64,000 bases of DNA from CAWFKW01 sp963816535. Lineage in GTDB: Bacteria > Bacteroidota > Ignavibacteria > Tepidaquicellales > OLB5. Position numbers and translations under genes: made by a program. The notes under the pieces were generated by a model. The model ran no database searches and had not been told where the DNA came from. It saw only the letters and a list, made by a program, of their open reading frames with translations. Positions 8,691 through 16,927 of the stretch are shown one piece after another. Numbering within the stretch: position 1 is the stretch's first letter; the number at the start of each line of letters is the position of its first letter. The DNA lies in the NCBI GenBank assembly GCA_963816535.1, contig CAWFKW010000003.1, positions 682,001-746,000 on the forward strand, read 5' to 3'.

Positions 8691-10367
8691 TTATTTTACG
8701 AGAACCATTTTCTTGGTCTGTGTAAAATCGCCGGCCCTTAAGGTATAGAAGTATATACCGCTCGGCAAATTGCCTGCATCCCATTCATATTCAAATTTTC
8801 CTGCGGACAAATTCTGATTAACTAAGTTCCCAACCACTCTTCCTGTTACATCATAAACTTTTAAAGTAACAAAATTATTTTTCGGAATATTGAAATTAAT
8901 CTTAGTTGACGGATTAAATGGATTCGGAAAATTCTGCCTTAGTGAGTAATTAGCAGGGGTTTGATTTCCGGCCCGGCTGAAACCCAGCGGAATTCCTGAA
9001 ACTTTAAGAAGCCACATTTTAGCCTCAGAATCAGTAGCTCCGTTAACGCTGCTTGCCGCTATGCTATCCTTCTGTACAAGTATATAAGCATTGCTGCCGT
9101 CATTAGAAGGGGAAATACTTACATACCTGTAATCGTACAGCGGACCGGAAAGATTGGTGAGTTTCGTTTTCGGACTCCATGAAGCGCCATGGTCGGTTGA
9201 ATATCTGAACCAAACATCAAAATAGTCATTTCCGCCCGCATCCTGAATCCCTGAAGTTAAGTTATAAGCTGCATATATATTGCCGCCATCTGCGGATTTT
9301 CCGAGAACTCCGCGGCAGCAAGAGAAAAAAGCATCGTTAATATTTTGAACGTTCAAACCGCCGGCGCTATCTACCGCTTCAGGAGCGCCTCCGTTAACAT
9401 CCGGCGCCCAGAAAATTTGTTTTGAAAAGCTCCTTATATTATAATTATAAGTTCCCGGGACAATATGCCCAAGCCCTACGAAGACTCTTGGAATTGCGCC
9501 TTCATACATCAGGTCTATACTTCTTACTGCTCCCACACTGTCATAGTTGTGCCATGTCCAGATAGATAACGGAGCGCCCCAAGTAACTCCTTCATTCGTA
9601 GACTGAATAATATATGCTCCGCCGTCTCTTGCATTAAATGCTATCCCCCAAACGCCGGTTCCCGTTGCAACTGCGTAATTCTCTGCTATGATTGCGTTAG
9701 GCAGGTTACGGTATCCCAGGAAAGTTCCCGGAGAATTAAGATTGGTACAAACATTATAATCAACTGAATCGTATGTGAGCTTGTTGACTGACGCGACCCA
9801 AAGAGCCTTATTATTTGAACTGACAGTAACTATCGGCCATACATCACCCGAGTCAAATCCCGGACCAGGGTCTAGTCTTCTCCAGCGCCCAAAGCCGGAT
9901 GCGCTATCCACATAAAACTGCGATCTACCGATTCCTCCGCCCTCTGAATTCATAGCCATAATGACAGCCCTTGAATCGCTTGTAAGGGATAGCGACGGGA
10001 AAGAAGTTCTGACTCCTGCAACGTTGTCTACAAATCTCCAGCTGGCGCCAAAGTCTGTTGAATAAAAATATCTTACATTTCTTGTATTCCATGGAATTGG
10101 ATCCTGAGCTGTCAAAAATATTGCGCTTATGTTTTGCGGATTCCCCGGTTCCTGAATAATATAATGAATAACGCCGTTCGACTGAACATCATAATGTGTC
10201 CTGGCATATATGCTGACTTCGGAGCCTGTAACTGTAAGAGAATTTATATTATATGTATCGCTATTCTCAACAGAAGTTACACTTTTATAATGGTCCCCGG
10301 AAAATGCTCTGCAGATAATGAAAATGAAAAATATTGATGATATAAAGGAGATTGATCTATAAGACAT
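8691..10367 (-). CDS. Secreted BNR/Asp-box protein with T9SS sorting domain (paralog 3)
   Basis: 558 residues from the ATG at 10367. The frame continues upstream to a TTG at 10448, but the internal ATG gives a clean signal peptide (MSYRSISFISSIFFIFIICRAFS) and places the -10 element at the family distance. Features: ARTHYDVQSNGVIHYI block, Asp-boxes STDFGASWRF, STNEGVTWGA and STDHGASWSP, vicinal cysteines in SCCRGVLGK, and a T9SS tail with NFPNPFNPSTKINFNI ending KKMVLVK. It has its own terminator, so it is probably a single-gene unit. The biological ligand or substrate is not apparent. Confidence 0.87.
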   Translation of the reverse strand: MSYRSISFISSIFFIFIICRAFSGDHYKSVTSVENSDTYNINSLTVTGSEVSIYARTHYDVQSNGVIHYIIQEPGNPQNISAIFLTAQDPIPWNTRNVRYFYSTDFGASWRFVDNVAGVRTSFPSLSLTSDSRAVIMAMNSEGGGIGRSQFYVDSASGFGRWRRLDPGPGFDSGDVWPIVTVSSNNKALWVASVNKLTYDSVDYNVCTNLNSPGTFLGYRNLPNAIIAENYAVATGTGVWGIAFNARDGGAYIIQSTNEGVTWGAPLSIWTWHNYDSVGAVRSIDLMYEGAIPRVFVGLGHIVPGTYNYNIRSFSKQIFWAPDVNGGAPEAVDSAGGLNVQNINDAFFSCCRGVLGKSADGGNIYAAYNLTSGIQDAGGNDYFDVWFRYSTDHGASWSPKTKLTNLSGPLYDYRYVSISPSNDGSNAYILVQKDSIAASSVNGATDSEAKMWLLKVSGIPLGFSRAGNQTPANYSLRQNFPNPFNPSTKINFNIPKNNFVTLKVYDVTGRVVGNLVNQNLSAGKFEYEWDAGNLPSGIYFYTLRAGDFTQTKKMVLVK

Positions 10368-10406
10368 AGATTTTCGCCAATTTGGTTCCAGAAAGAAATT
10401 GCTGAA

Positions 10407-10437
10407 CAAATTTAACTTTAATTTTTCACTTTTTCTA
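10407..10437 (-). promoter_or_regulatory. Promoter of paralog 3
   Basis: Minus-strand TAGAAA, 17-bp spacer, TAAATTTG. The -10 fits the Bacteroidota TAnnTTTG element and lies 42 bp before the chosen ATG at 10367, supporting that start over the TTG at 10448, which would overlap the -35. Confidence 0.5.
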
Positions 10438-10473
10438 TAGTTAACCAATTAACGAAACAGCTGTCGGCAAAAT

Positions 10474-10503
10474 AAAAAAGGCATCAGGCAAATGCCTGAC
10501 GCC
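10474..10503 (-). terminator. Rho-independent terminator after paralog 4
   Basis: Minus-strand GGCGTCAGGCA-TT-TGCCTGATGCC (one G-T pair) followed by six T, 26 bp beyond the stop of the 10530-12284 gene. Confidence 0.8.
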
Positions 10504-10529
10504 TTTTGATAATTCTTACAAAACAAATA

Positions 10530-12284
10530 TTATTTTACGAGAACCATTTTCCTGGTCTGTGTAAAATCACCGGCTCTTAAAGTATAGAAGTATACTCCGC
10601 TCGGCATGTTGTTTGCATTCCATTCGTATTCGAATTTACCCGCAGCAACGTTCTGGTTCAGAAGATTAGCTACAACGCGTCCGGTTACATCATAAACCTT
10701 CAATGTAACAAAAGAACTCTTCGGAATATCGAAGTTTATCTTTGTGGACGGGTTGAACGGATTCGGGAAGTTCTGTTTCAATGCATATGTTCCCGGAACC
10801 TCAGTGCTAATCGGACGGATTCCGATAGGAATCTGAGAGATTTTGATCAACCACATCTTCGCCTCTGAGTCGGCCGCGCCGTTAACGCTGCTCGCCGGAA
10901 TACTGTCTTCCTGTGTTATCATATAAGCGTTCAATCCATCGTTGGTCGGGGAAATAGCAACATACCTGTAGTCCAATGTTGGACCTGAGAGGTTTGTGCA
11001 TTTTGTTTTCGGTCCCCAAGTCATACCGTGATCAAATGAATACCTGAACCAAACGTCAAAGTAATCATTGCCTGCGCCGTCCTGAATGCCTGTTGTTACA
11101 TTATAAGCGGCATAGATAGCTCCGCCATTTGAAGCTTTTCCGATAACTCCTCTGCAGCAAGAGAAAAATACGTCGTTAGTAGTCTGCGCCGCTAAACCGC
11201 CTGCGCTGTCAACAACAATAGGAGTTCCGCCGTTGACATCGGGGGCCCAGAATATTTCTTTTGAATCTTCGCCCGGGATGAATGTTCCCGCGCCCGGATC
11301 GACGTGACCAAGACCTACAAGAACTCTCGGGTTAGCGCCTTCATACATCACATCTATGCTTCTTAAAGTACCAAGGCTATCTGTGTTATTCCATGTCCAG
11401 ATAGTTGTTGGAGCGCCCCATGTTACACCGTCATCGGTTGACTGAATTATATAAGCGCCTCCATCTTTTCCGTCATAAGCAATACCCCACTTGCCGGTAC
11501 CGCAGGCAACAGCATAATTCTGCGCGCTGGTTCCGTTCGGAATATTATGATACCCTAAGAAAGTACCCGGAGCGCTTAGATTTGTACAAACATTCCAATC
11601 AACTGTATCGTAAGATGTGGAGTTCACCGAAGCAACCCACAACGCTTTATTATTGGAACTGACTTTAAGAACCGGCCAGATATCTCCGGCATCGAATCCG
11701 GGACCCGGATCCAATTTCGTCCAGTTTCCAACTCCCGGGGCAACATCAACATATAACTGGGCTCTGTTAGTGCCTCCGCCATCGGTATTATGCATTATTG
11801 TAACTGCCCTGTCATCGCTTGTTAAACCTATTGAACCAAATCCGCTTCTCGCCCCTGCAATATCATTCACAAACGTCCATGTTACGCCGTAATCAGTCGA
11901 ATAAAAATATCTCATATTTCTTGTATTCCATGGACTTGGGTCCTGCGCGCACATAAAGATCGCGCTGATATTCTGCGGATTATCGGGTTCCTGAGCAATG
12001 TAATTTATAACTCCGTTTGACTGAAGGTCATAATGCGTTCTCGCATCTAAACTGACTTCAGATCCCGTCACTGTAAGGTTATTAACGCTAAATCTAATGG
12101 GCCCTTTCAATGGTTCGTTCGAATTAGGCGCTTTAGGCCCGTAATGTATCGGACCGGTATCGCCTCTAAGAGCATCGCCGTTAGAAACAACCTTAACCGG
12201 TTTATGCCTGTCACTCGAAATCGACGTGTTCAGCGAGCACAAAAAACACATCAAGATTAAAAATGCGAATAATTTCTGGGACAT
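10530..12284 (-). CDS. Secreted BNR/Asp-box protein with T9SS sorting domain (paralog 4)
   Basis: 584 residues, slightly longer than its neighbours owing to a linker after the signal peptide (about residues 25-65, rich in Gly, Pro and Asn). It carries the ARTHYDLQSNGVINYI block, Asp-boxes STDYGVTWTF, STDDGVTWGA and SFDHGMTWGP, the vicinal cysteine motif SCCRGVIGK, and a type A T9SS tail (NFPNPFNPSTKINFDI, QTRKMVLVK). The ATG has AGGAG 8 bp upstream and a perfect-consensus promoter. This copy has the strongest promoter of the array, which suggests it is the most highly expressed. Catalytic function is not established. Confidence 0.9.
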   Translation of the reverse strand: MSQKLFAFLILMCFLCSLNTSISSDRHKPVKVVSNGDALRGDTGPIHYGPKAPNSNEPLKGPIRFSVNNLTVTGSEVSLDARTHYDLQSNGVINYIAQEPDNPQNISAIFMCAQDPSPWNTRNMRYFYSTDYGVTWTFVNDIAGARSGFGSIGLTSDDRAVTIMHNTDGGGTNRAQLYVDVAPGVGNWTKLDPGPGFDAGDIWPVLKVSSNNKALWVASVNSTSYDTVDWNVCTNLSAPGTFLGYHNIPNGTSAQNYAVACGTGKWGIAYDGKDGGAYIIQSTDDGVTWGAPTTIWTWNNTDSLGTLRSIDVMYEGANPRVLVGLGHVDPGAGTFIPGEDSKEIFWAPDVNGGTPIVVDSAGGLAAQTTNDVFFSCCRGVIGKASNGGAIYAAYNVTTGIQDGAGNDYFDVWFRYSFDHGMTWGPKTKCTNLSGPTLDYRYVAISPTNDGLNAYMITQEDSIPASSVNGAADSEAKMWLIKISQIPIGIRPISTEVPGTYALKQNFPNPFNPSTKINFDIPKSSFVTLKVYDVTGRVVANLLNQNVAAGKFEYEWNANNMPSGVYFYTLRAGDFTQTRKMVLVK

Positions 12285-12327
12285 TGAATTTCTCCTAATT
12301 TAATTTTTGAATGAATTTAATGAAATG

Positions 12328-12356
12328 AATATAATTGAATAAATTTATCATGTCAA
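12328..12356 (-). promoter_or_regulatory. Consensus promoter of paralog 4
   Basis: Minus-strand TTGACA (12356-12351), 17-bp spacer, TATATT (12333-12328), 44 bp before the ATG. Confidence 0.75.
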
Positions 12357-12697
12357 GTAATTTAATTGAAAATACAATTATCGAAACTACCTGCCAAAAA
12401 ACAAAAATTATCAGATGAATTTGTGCGCTAAGATATGGTTTCTATACACATTAGTCAATATATTTCTGAATGAACAAATCTACTTTCTTATTGGGCGGCC
12501 CCGGCGGCAATATTATGTGCAAAAACCTAAAAACAGGGCGCAGTGTTCCAGTTTCATGAACATGGCGGAAGTCATGTTATTATTTGACAATTTTAATAGA
12601 GTAAAGGTTTAAGAACGAAGCTGGCAAATCCTTTTCGGGCATAAATTCCGCTTTCTGAATTGAAATACTACTCTATTATATACATATTTGCTCCGGC
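12357..12697. other. Intergenic region between divergent genes
   Basis: About 340 bases between the promoter of the minus-strand secreted gene and the MlaE permease. A TTGACA is present near 12590 without a convincing -10 at 17 bp, and a weak TTGAAA...CATATT pair lies at 12660-12688, just before the permease. A 65-codon plus-strand frame (12415-12612) has no SD and no recognisable product. No RNA gene seen. Confidence 0.4.
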
Positions 12698-13471
12698 ATG
12701 ACAAAAATTATCGATTGGTTTACCCGCAAAATACTGTATTTTTTTGAGCAAGTAGGTAAAATATTTCTTCTTATACTTGGCGTAATCAGGAGCTTCCCCC
12801 GGATAATCCGCGACAGAAAGCTAATCCTTGAACAAATGGAACATGTAGGCGTTAATTCAATCCCTCTGGTTTTTATTATTGGATTTTTCACGGGCGCTGT
12901 TTCTTCATGGCAGGCGGCCTACCAGTTCCAGGGATTTATTTCGCTTTCTTATCTGGGGTCAGCGGTCAGCAAGGCAATATTTATTGAACTCGGCCCTGTG
13001 CTCACCGCTATAGTTTTGGCGGGCAGAGTCGGCGCTTCTATTTCGGCGGAACTGGGCACTATGAAGGTAACCGAACAGATAGACGCCCTGGAATCACTTG
13101 CAATAAATCCAGTGAGATACCTTGTTATGCCGAGATTTCTTGCATGCATCGCAATGCTTCCCGTTCTGACAATAATTGCGAACTTCATCGCCATAATGGG
13201 CGCCTTCGCAGTAGCTTACGTATTTCAGGATGTGTCATTTCAGATATTTTTCGCCAGCGCTAAGAGGGCGTTTGAAGTTAAGGATATTTTGGGAGGATTG
13301 ATAAAATCGGTTTTCTTCGGAGCCTCGACTTCAATTTTGGGATGCCATGTTGGACTCGAAACTGAAGGCGGCGCAGAAGGTGTGGGTAACGCGACTATCC
13401 GCGCTTTTGTTTGGGCGGCGGCTATGACTCTTATTCTCGATTATATATTATGGACGACAATTTTTGGATAG
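12698..13471 (+). CDS. mlaE: MlaE-family ABC transporter permease (orphan)
   Basis: 257-residue integral inner-membrane protein of the MlaE/YrbE family, the permease of phospholipid or lipid transport systems linking inner and outer membranes. The family signature region IELGPVLTAIVLAGRVGASISAELGTMKVTEQIDALE lies at about residues 96-132 (split here for reading: GPVLTAIVLAGRVG, then AELGTMKVTEQIDAL). Several hydrophobic segments follow and the C-terminus is near LDYILWTT. Length is usual for the family. The MlaF ATPase and MlaD substrate-binding genes that normally sit beside it are absent; both neighbours are secreted-protein genes on the other strand. Confidence 0.9.
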   Translation: MTKIIDWFTRKILYFFEQVGKIFLLILGVIRSFPRIIRDRKLILEQMEHVGVNSIPLVFIIGFFTGAVSSWQAAYQFQGFISLSYLGSAVSKAIFIELGPVLTAIVLAGRVGASISAELGTMKVTEQIDALESLAINPVRYLVMPRFLACIAMLPVLTIIANFIAIMGAFAVAYVFQDVSFQIFFASAKRAFEVKDILGGLIKSVFFGASTSILGCHVGLETEGGAEGVGNATIRAFVWAAAMTLILDYILWTTIFG

Positions 13472-13486
13472 TGAATCCATATTAAG

Positions 13487-13512
13487 AAAGGCGGATATTA
13501 CTACCCGCCTTT
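13487..13512. terminator. Bidirectional terminator between convergent genes
   Basis: AAAGGCGG ... CCGCCTTT stem with a 10-nt loop in the 63-bp gap between the mlaE stop and the stop of the convergent minus-strand gene. A/T runs flank both sides, so it could act in either direction. Confidence 0.6.
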
Positions 13513-13534
13513 ACTATGAAATATCAACTAATTC

Positions 13535-15367
13535 TTACTTAATAAGTATCATCTTCTTTGTATCGGTAAAATTACCGGCGTCAATTCTGTAGAAATAAAT
13601 TCCGCTCGCAATATTAGCAGCGTTAAATTCTATCTCTTTATTCCCGGCTGTAACAGATTCGTTATTTATTAGAGTAGCCACAACCCTTCCGGTAATATCA
13701 TAGACCTGCAAGGTTACATTAGCAGTTTTTGGAACTTCAAATCTTATCTTTGTCGCCGGGTTAAACGGGTTCGGATAATTCTGGTTCAGGCTGAAAGTTT
13801 TCGGAACATCGGTCCCTATGTTTCGGATTCCGATAGGCCCGTTAAAGCTGATCTTTCTGTAAACCAGGTTATTGAGCGAAGCGGGAGCCGAGCCTCCGAA
13901 GGTCGTAGGTCCAACGCCCGGGTCTTTCATATAAACCATGTTCAGTTCGTAAGTTTCATTGGTCGATACGTCGCCTTTGTTATAAATCGAAATTGAAGGA
14001 TATGCCTCGTCAATATCGGTAGTATTAGTAAGCCTTACAGGCTGCGACCATGTTGCCGCGTCATCAGATGAATATTGAAAATACAAATCTCTTTCGTTAT
14101 ATCCAGTTGAGCCTAAATCGGGTTTCACAACAGTATAGACGCAATACAGAAGTTTCCCGTCTCTTGACCAACCCAATGCGGGATTATCGATGTTCCATAC
14201 GAAAGACATCGCAAGCGCGAAACTTGTTGTCGCTCCTACTCCTGCTACGTCAGTAAGCGTAGATGTTGTCCCGTCGCTTTTTCTGACTTTCAAAACTGAT
14301 TTTTCATAAAATAGCGACGCTGAACTGTCTTTGGTTTCAACGTAAGAGACATACCATGATGTTGAATTTGGTTTAAAGACCAGGTCGATTCCGCCCGCCA
14401 ATCCGTATGGATCGCTCCCGACCATATGCGGCGTATATATTGTCGTTACCGGGCCCCAGGTCGCGCCGTTATCTGTCGAAGTCCTTGAAAACATTTTGGC
14501 GGAACCGAGCGTGTCATTTTGAAGAACGGGCCATGAAACTCCTACAACCATGCCTGCTTTGTTTGTTGCAATCTGGTACTGCATATTGCTTCCAACCGTG
14601 CCGTTGTAGTTGTTTATAGTTATGTAAAATGGCGATCTTGGTTGAAGCGAGGTTCCGTTCCATATATTTACATAGAGGGTCTCATAATCGTTTGTTGCGC
14701 CTGTTATGATGTTTCTTCTTGATAACATACACACGTTGCCATTGTTTAAAACTGCCACCTGGGGCCATATTCCAAACGGCGCGTGCGTTGCAAACGTATA
14801 TTCGTTAAAAGAGCCTGCCTGCGGAGCCTGGTCTACATATAATATTGCATCCAGCACGCTGCCGGGGTATATGTTATGATTTGCGATTACAGCCTCCCCG
14901 TTCAAAAGATCAAGGACCGGGAACCCCGACCTTCTCCCGAGCGGTACATCAACCGCATAAGCCCACGTAGATCCTGCGTCGGTAGAAATTGAATATTTCA
15001 CATTTCTGTTGGTTGCGCCGGTCGGGTCTGTTTGCGGAGTTTGCACATCTATGGCGTTTATATTATCCGGGTTAGACGGGTCAACCTGGATGAAGTGGTT
15101 GACTTCTCCGTTGGTTTTATAATCATCGTAGCCTGAAAGATCCGCAGGGATCTCAGGCCCAACCAGAATTGAATCTGTCAGAAAAGCCTGAGCAAATTGA
15201 TGCGTCATGAAAGGAGTTGGCACGGGGTTTGTGTTTACGGGATATAAGCTTATTGACCTGGAATCGTATTGAGGTATTGCAGAATAATAACTTTTATGGC
15301 CCCCTGCAACCAAACTAATTTGCGCGGCAAAAAGCAACGCAAATGAAACAGTAATAAATTTTTTCAT
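13535..15367 (-). CDS. Diverged BNR/Asp-box secreted protein with T9SS sorting domain
   Basis: 610 residues. Signal peptide MKKFITVSFALLFAAQISLVAGG. A propeller-like middle holds Asp-box variants STDAGSTWAY, STDNGATWGP and SSDDAATWSQ, and the C-terminal type A sorting domain reads NYPNPFNPATKIRFEV ... KKMILIK. It is related in plan to the tandem paralogs at 5-12 kb, including the phrase TNRNVKYSISTDAGSTW, but lacks their vicinal CCRG cysteines and the ARTHYDLQSNG block. It is therefore an older relative rather than a recent duplicate. Function unknown; predicted to be cell-surface or released. Confidence 0.87.
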   Translation of the reverse strand: MKKFITVSFALLFAAQISLVAGGHKSYYSAIPQYDSRSISLYPVNTNPVPTPFMTHQFAQAFLTDSILVGPEIPADLSGYDDYKTNGEVNHFIQVDPSNPDNINAIDVQTPQTDPTGATNRNVKYSISTDAGSTWAYAVDVPLGRRSGFPVLDLLNGEAVIANHNIYPGSVLDAILYVDQAPQAGSFNEYTFATHAPFGIWPQVAVLNNGNVCMLSRRNIITGATNDYETLYVNIWNGTSLQPRSPFYITINNYNGTVGSNMQYQIATNKAGMVVGVSWPVLQNDTLGSAKMFSRTSTDNGATWGPVTTIYTPHMVGSDPYGLAGGIDLVFKPNSTSWYVSYVETKDSSASLFYEKSVLKVRKSDGTTSTLTDVAGVGATTSFALAMSFVWNIDNPALGWSRDGKLLYCVYTVVKPDLGSTGYNERDLYFQYSSDDAATWSQPVRLTNTTDIDEAYPSISIYNKGDVSTNETYELNMVYMKDPGVGPTTFGGSAPASLNNLVYRKISFNGPIGIRNIGTDVPKTFSLNQNYPNPFNPATKIRFEVPKTANVTLQVYDITGRVVATLINNESVTAGNKEIEFNAANIASGIYFYRIDAGNFTDTKKMILIK

Positions 15368-15637
15368 CTTAGTTATGAATTAAATTCTTGGAATAAATTT
15401 TTCATGGTTATGAAAACCGGGCTAGCAACAATGTTCAACAATGAAACTTAAAATATTCTTTCCGCGAAAACAACGCAAAATTATATCAACATCGCATTAA
15501 AACAAAATATAGCTTTATTGGTTAGAAAACTTTGATGTTTGGCGTGAAATTTGTACAGTTCTAAGCCATACAAATTATGGTAAAGGTTGCAGCCAGGCTG
15601 GGTCCACTTGATAAATGGTTGGACTGGGGAGCAACAA

Positions 15638-16786
15638 CTATTCGTACATCTCTAACAGCTGCCTTGCCATAACTATTTTCTGCACTTCGCTGGTGCCCTC
15701 GCCAATGGTCATAAGCTTAACGTCCCGGTATAATTTTTCGACAGGGAATTCCTTTATAAATCCGTAACCGCCGTGTATCTGGATCGCTTCACCTGTTGCC
15801 CTGGTAGCAATTTCGCTGGCATAGTACTTTGCCATTGACGCTGCAAATTTAAAATCTTTCCCTTCGTCTTTCAGCTTCGCAGCCTTGTAAGTAAGTAAAC
15901 GCGCGGCTTCGACTTCCATGGTCATATCGGCAATTTTAAACTGTATGCCCTGAAACTCAGACAGGTGTTTTCCGAACTGCTTGCGCTCTTTGGCATACTT
16001 AACGGAATGCTCAAGCGCCGCCTGGGCTATGCCTACTGATAGAGCCGCAATAGATATCCGGCCGCCATCAAGAACCTGCATAGCCTGTTTGAATCCTTCG
16101 CCTTCGGCCCCTATTAGATTTTCTGCAGGGACTTTACAGTTATCAAATATCAGTTCGCAAGTATCCGATGAACGAAGTCCGAGCTTGTTTTCTTTCTTGC
16201 CCACGCTGAAACCTGCAAAATCCTTCTCAATAATAAACGCTGATATCCCTTTCCTGCCTTTTGACTTATCGGTAACGGCGGTAACAACGTAGGTTCCCCC
16301 GACTCCGCCTTGTGTGATAAAGAGCTTGCTCCCGTTCAAAATGTAGTATCTGTCTTTTTTCTCGGCCGTAGTTTGCATTCCGCCGGCATCGCTGCCGGAG
16401 ACATTTTCAGTTAATCCCCAGGCGCCGAGTTTTTTCCCTGAAGTAAGGCCCGGCAAATATTTTTTCTTTAGTTCTTCATTTGCAAAGATATAAATGTGGT
16501 TTGTGCAAAGCCCATTGTGGGATGCTACTGTTAGCCCAACGGAAGGATCGGCCTTAGAAACTTCCTCCACAATTATTGCGTAGTCCATTGTTGTAAGCCC
16601 CGCGCCGCCGTACTGCTCTGGAAATATAATTCCAAGGAATCCCATATCGCCAAGTTCGTTGACAATTTCCCACGGAAACTCCTGCGTTTCATCAAACTTC
16701 ATCGCTACAGGAGCGATCTTATTTTGTGAGAACTCACGGGCGAGTTTTTGAATTTCTAAGTTGTTATCCGATAATTTAAAATCCAT
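15638..16786 (-). CDS. Acyl-CoA dehydrogenase
   Basis: 382-residue FAD-dependent acyl-CoA dehydrogenase, the usual length. It oxidises acyl-CoA to trans-2-enoyl-CoA, passing electrons to ETF. Visible family features: YGGAGLTTMDYAIIVEEV, GAWGLTENVSGSDAGG near residue 135, RKQFGKHLSEFQGIQFKIAD near residue 260, and the C-terminal IHGGYGFIKEFPVEKLYRD followed by IGEGTSEVQK, where the Glu in GEGTSE is the expected catalytic base position. It resembles short-chain (butyryl-CoA type) or branched-chain enzymes; exact chain length cannot be read. It lies 141 bp downstream of meaB on the same strand. Confidence 0.92.
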   Translation of the reverse strand: MDFKLSDNNLEIQKLAREFSQNKIAPVAMKFDETQEFPWEIVNELGDMGFLGIIFPEQYGGAGLTTMDYAIIVEEVSKADPSVGLTVASHNGLCTNHIYIFANEELKKKYLPGLTSGKKLGAWGLTENVSGSDAGGMQTTAEKKDRYYILNGSKLFITQGGVGGTYVVTAVTDKSKGRKGISAFIIEKDFAGFSVGKKENKLGLRSSDTCELIFDNCKVPAENLIGAEGEGFKQAMQVLDGGRISIAALSVGIAQAALEHSVKYAKERKQFGKHLSEFQGIQFKIADMTMEVEAARLLTYKAAKLKDEGKDFKFAASMAKYYASEIATRATGEAIQIHGGYGFIKEFPVEKLYRDVKLMTIGEGTSEVQKIVMARQLLEMYE

Positions 16787-16837
16787 TATGTTATTCTATT
16801 AGTATTATTAATTAAACTTCTACACCTTACTGAGTCT

Positions 16838-16851
16838 CAAGCCGGAGCTTG
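16838..16851. repeat. Copy of CAAGC-cgga-GCTTG palindrome
   Basis: Short stem CAAGC/GCTTG with a CGGA loop in the acyl-CoA dehydrogenase/meaB gap. The same core recurs at 45216-45229, and a related form lies at 51107-51124. Confidence 0.45.
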
Positions 16852-16927
16852 GGTCTCGAACACCCAATATACAAACCTCACACCCCGTCCTCCGCACGCC
16901 CCTCTCCTCTAAGTGAGGATTACATAT

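Noticed and set aside
10368..10448. N-terminal extension of paralog 3 from a TTG
   Set aside because: It overlaps the promoter and removes the signal peptide; the ATG at 10367 is preferred.
5027..12284. Active sialidase assignment for the tandem paralogs
   Set aside because: Asp-boxes are present, but I could not find the arginine triad and the Tyr/Glu pair, so only a propeller fold is claimed.
12415..12612. 65-codon plus-strand ORF in the gap before mlaE
   Set aside because: No SD, no recognisable features; average length for chance in AT-rich sequence.
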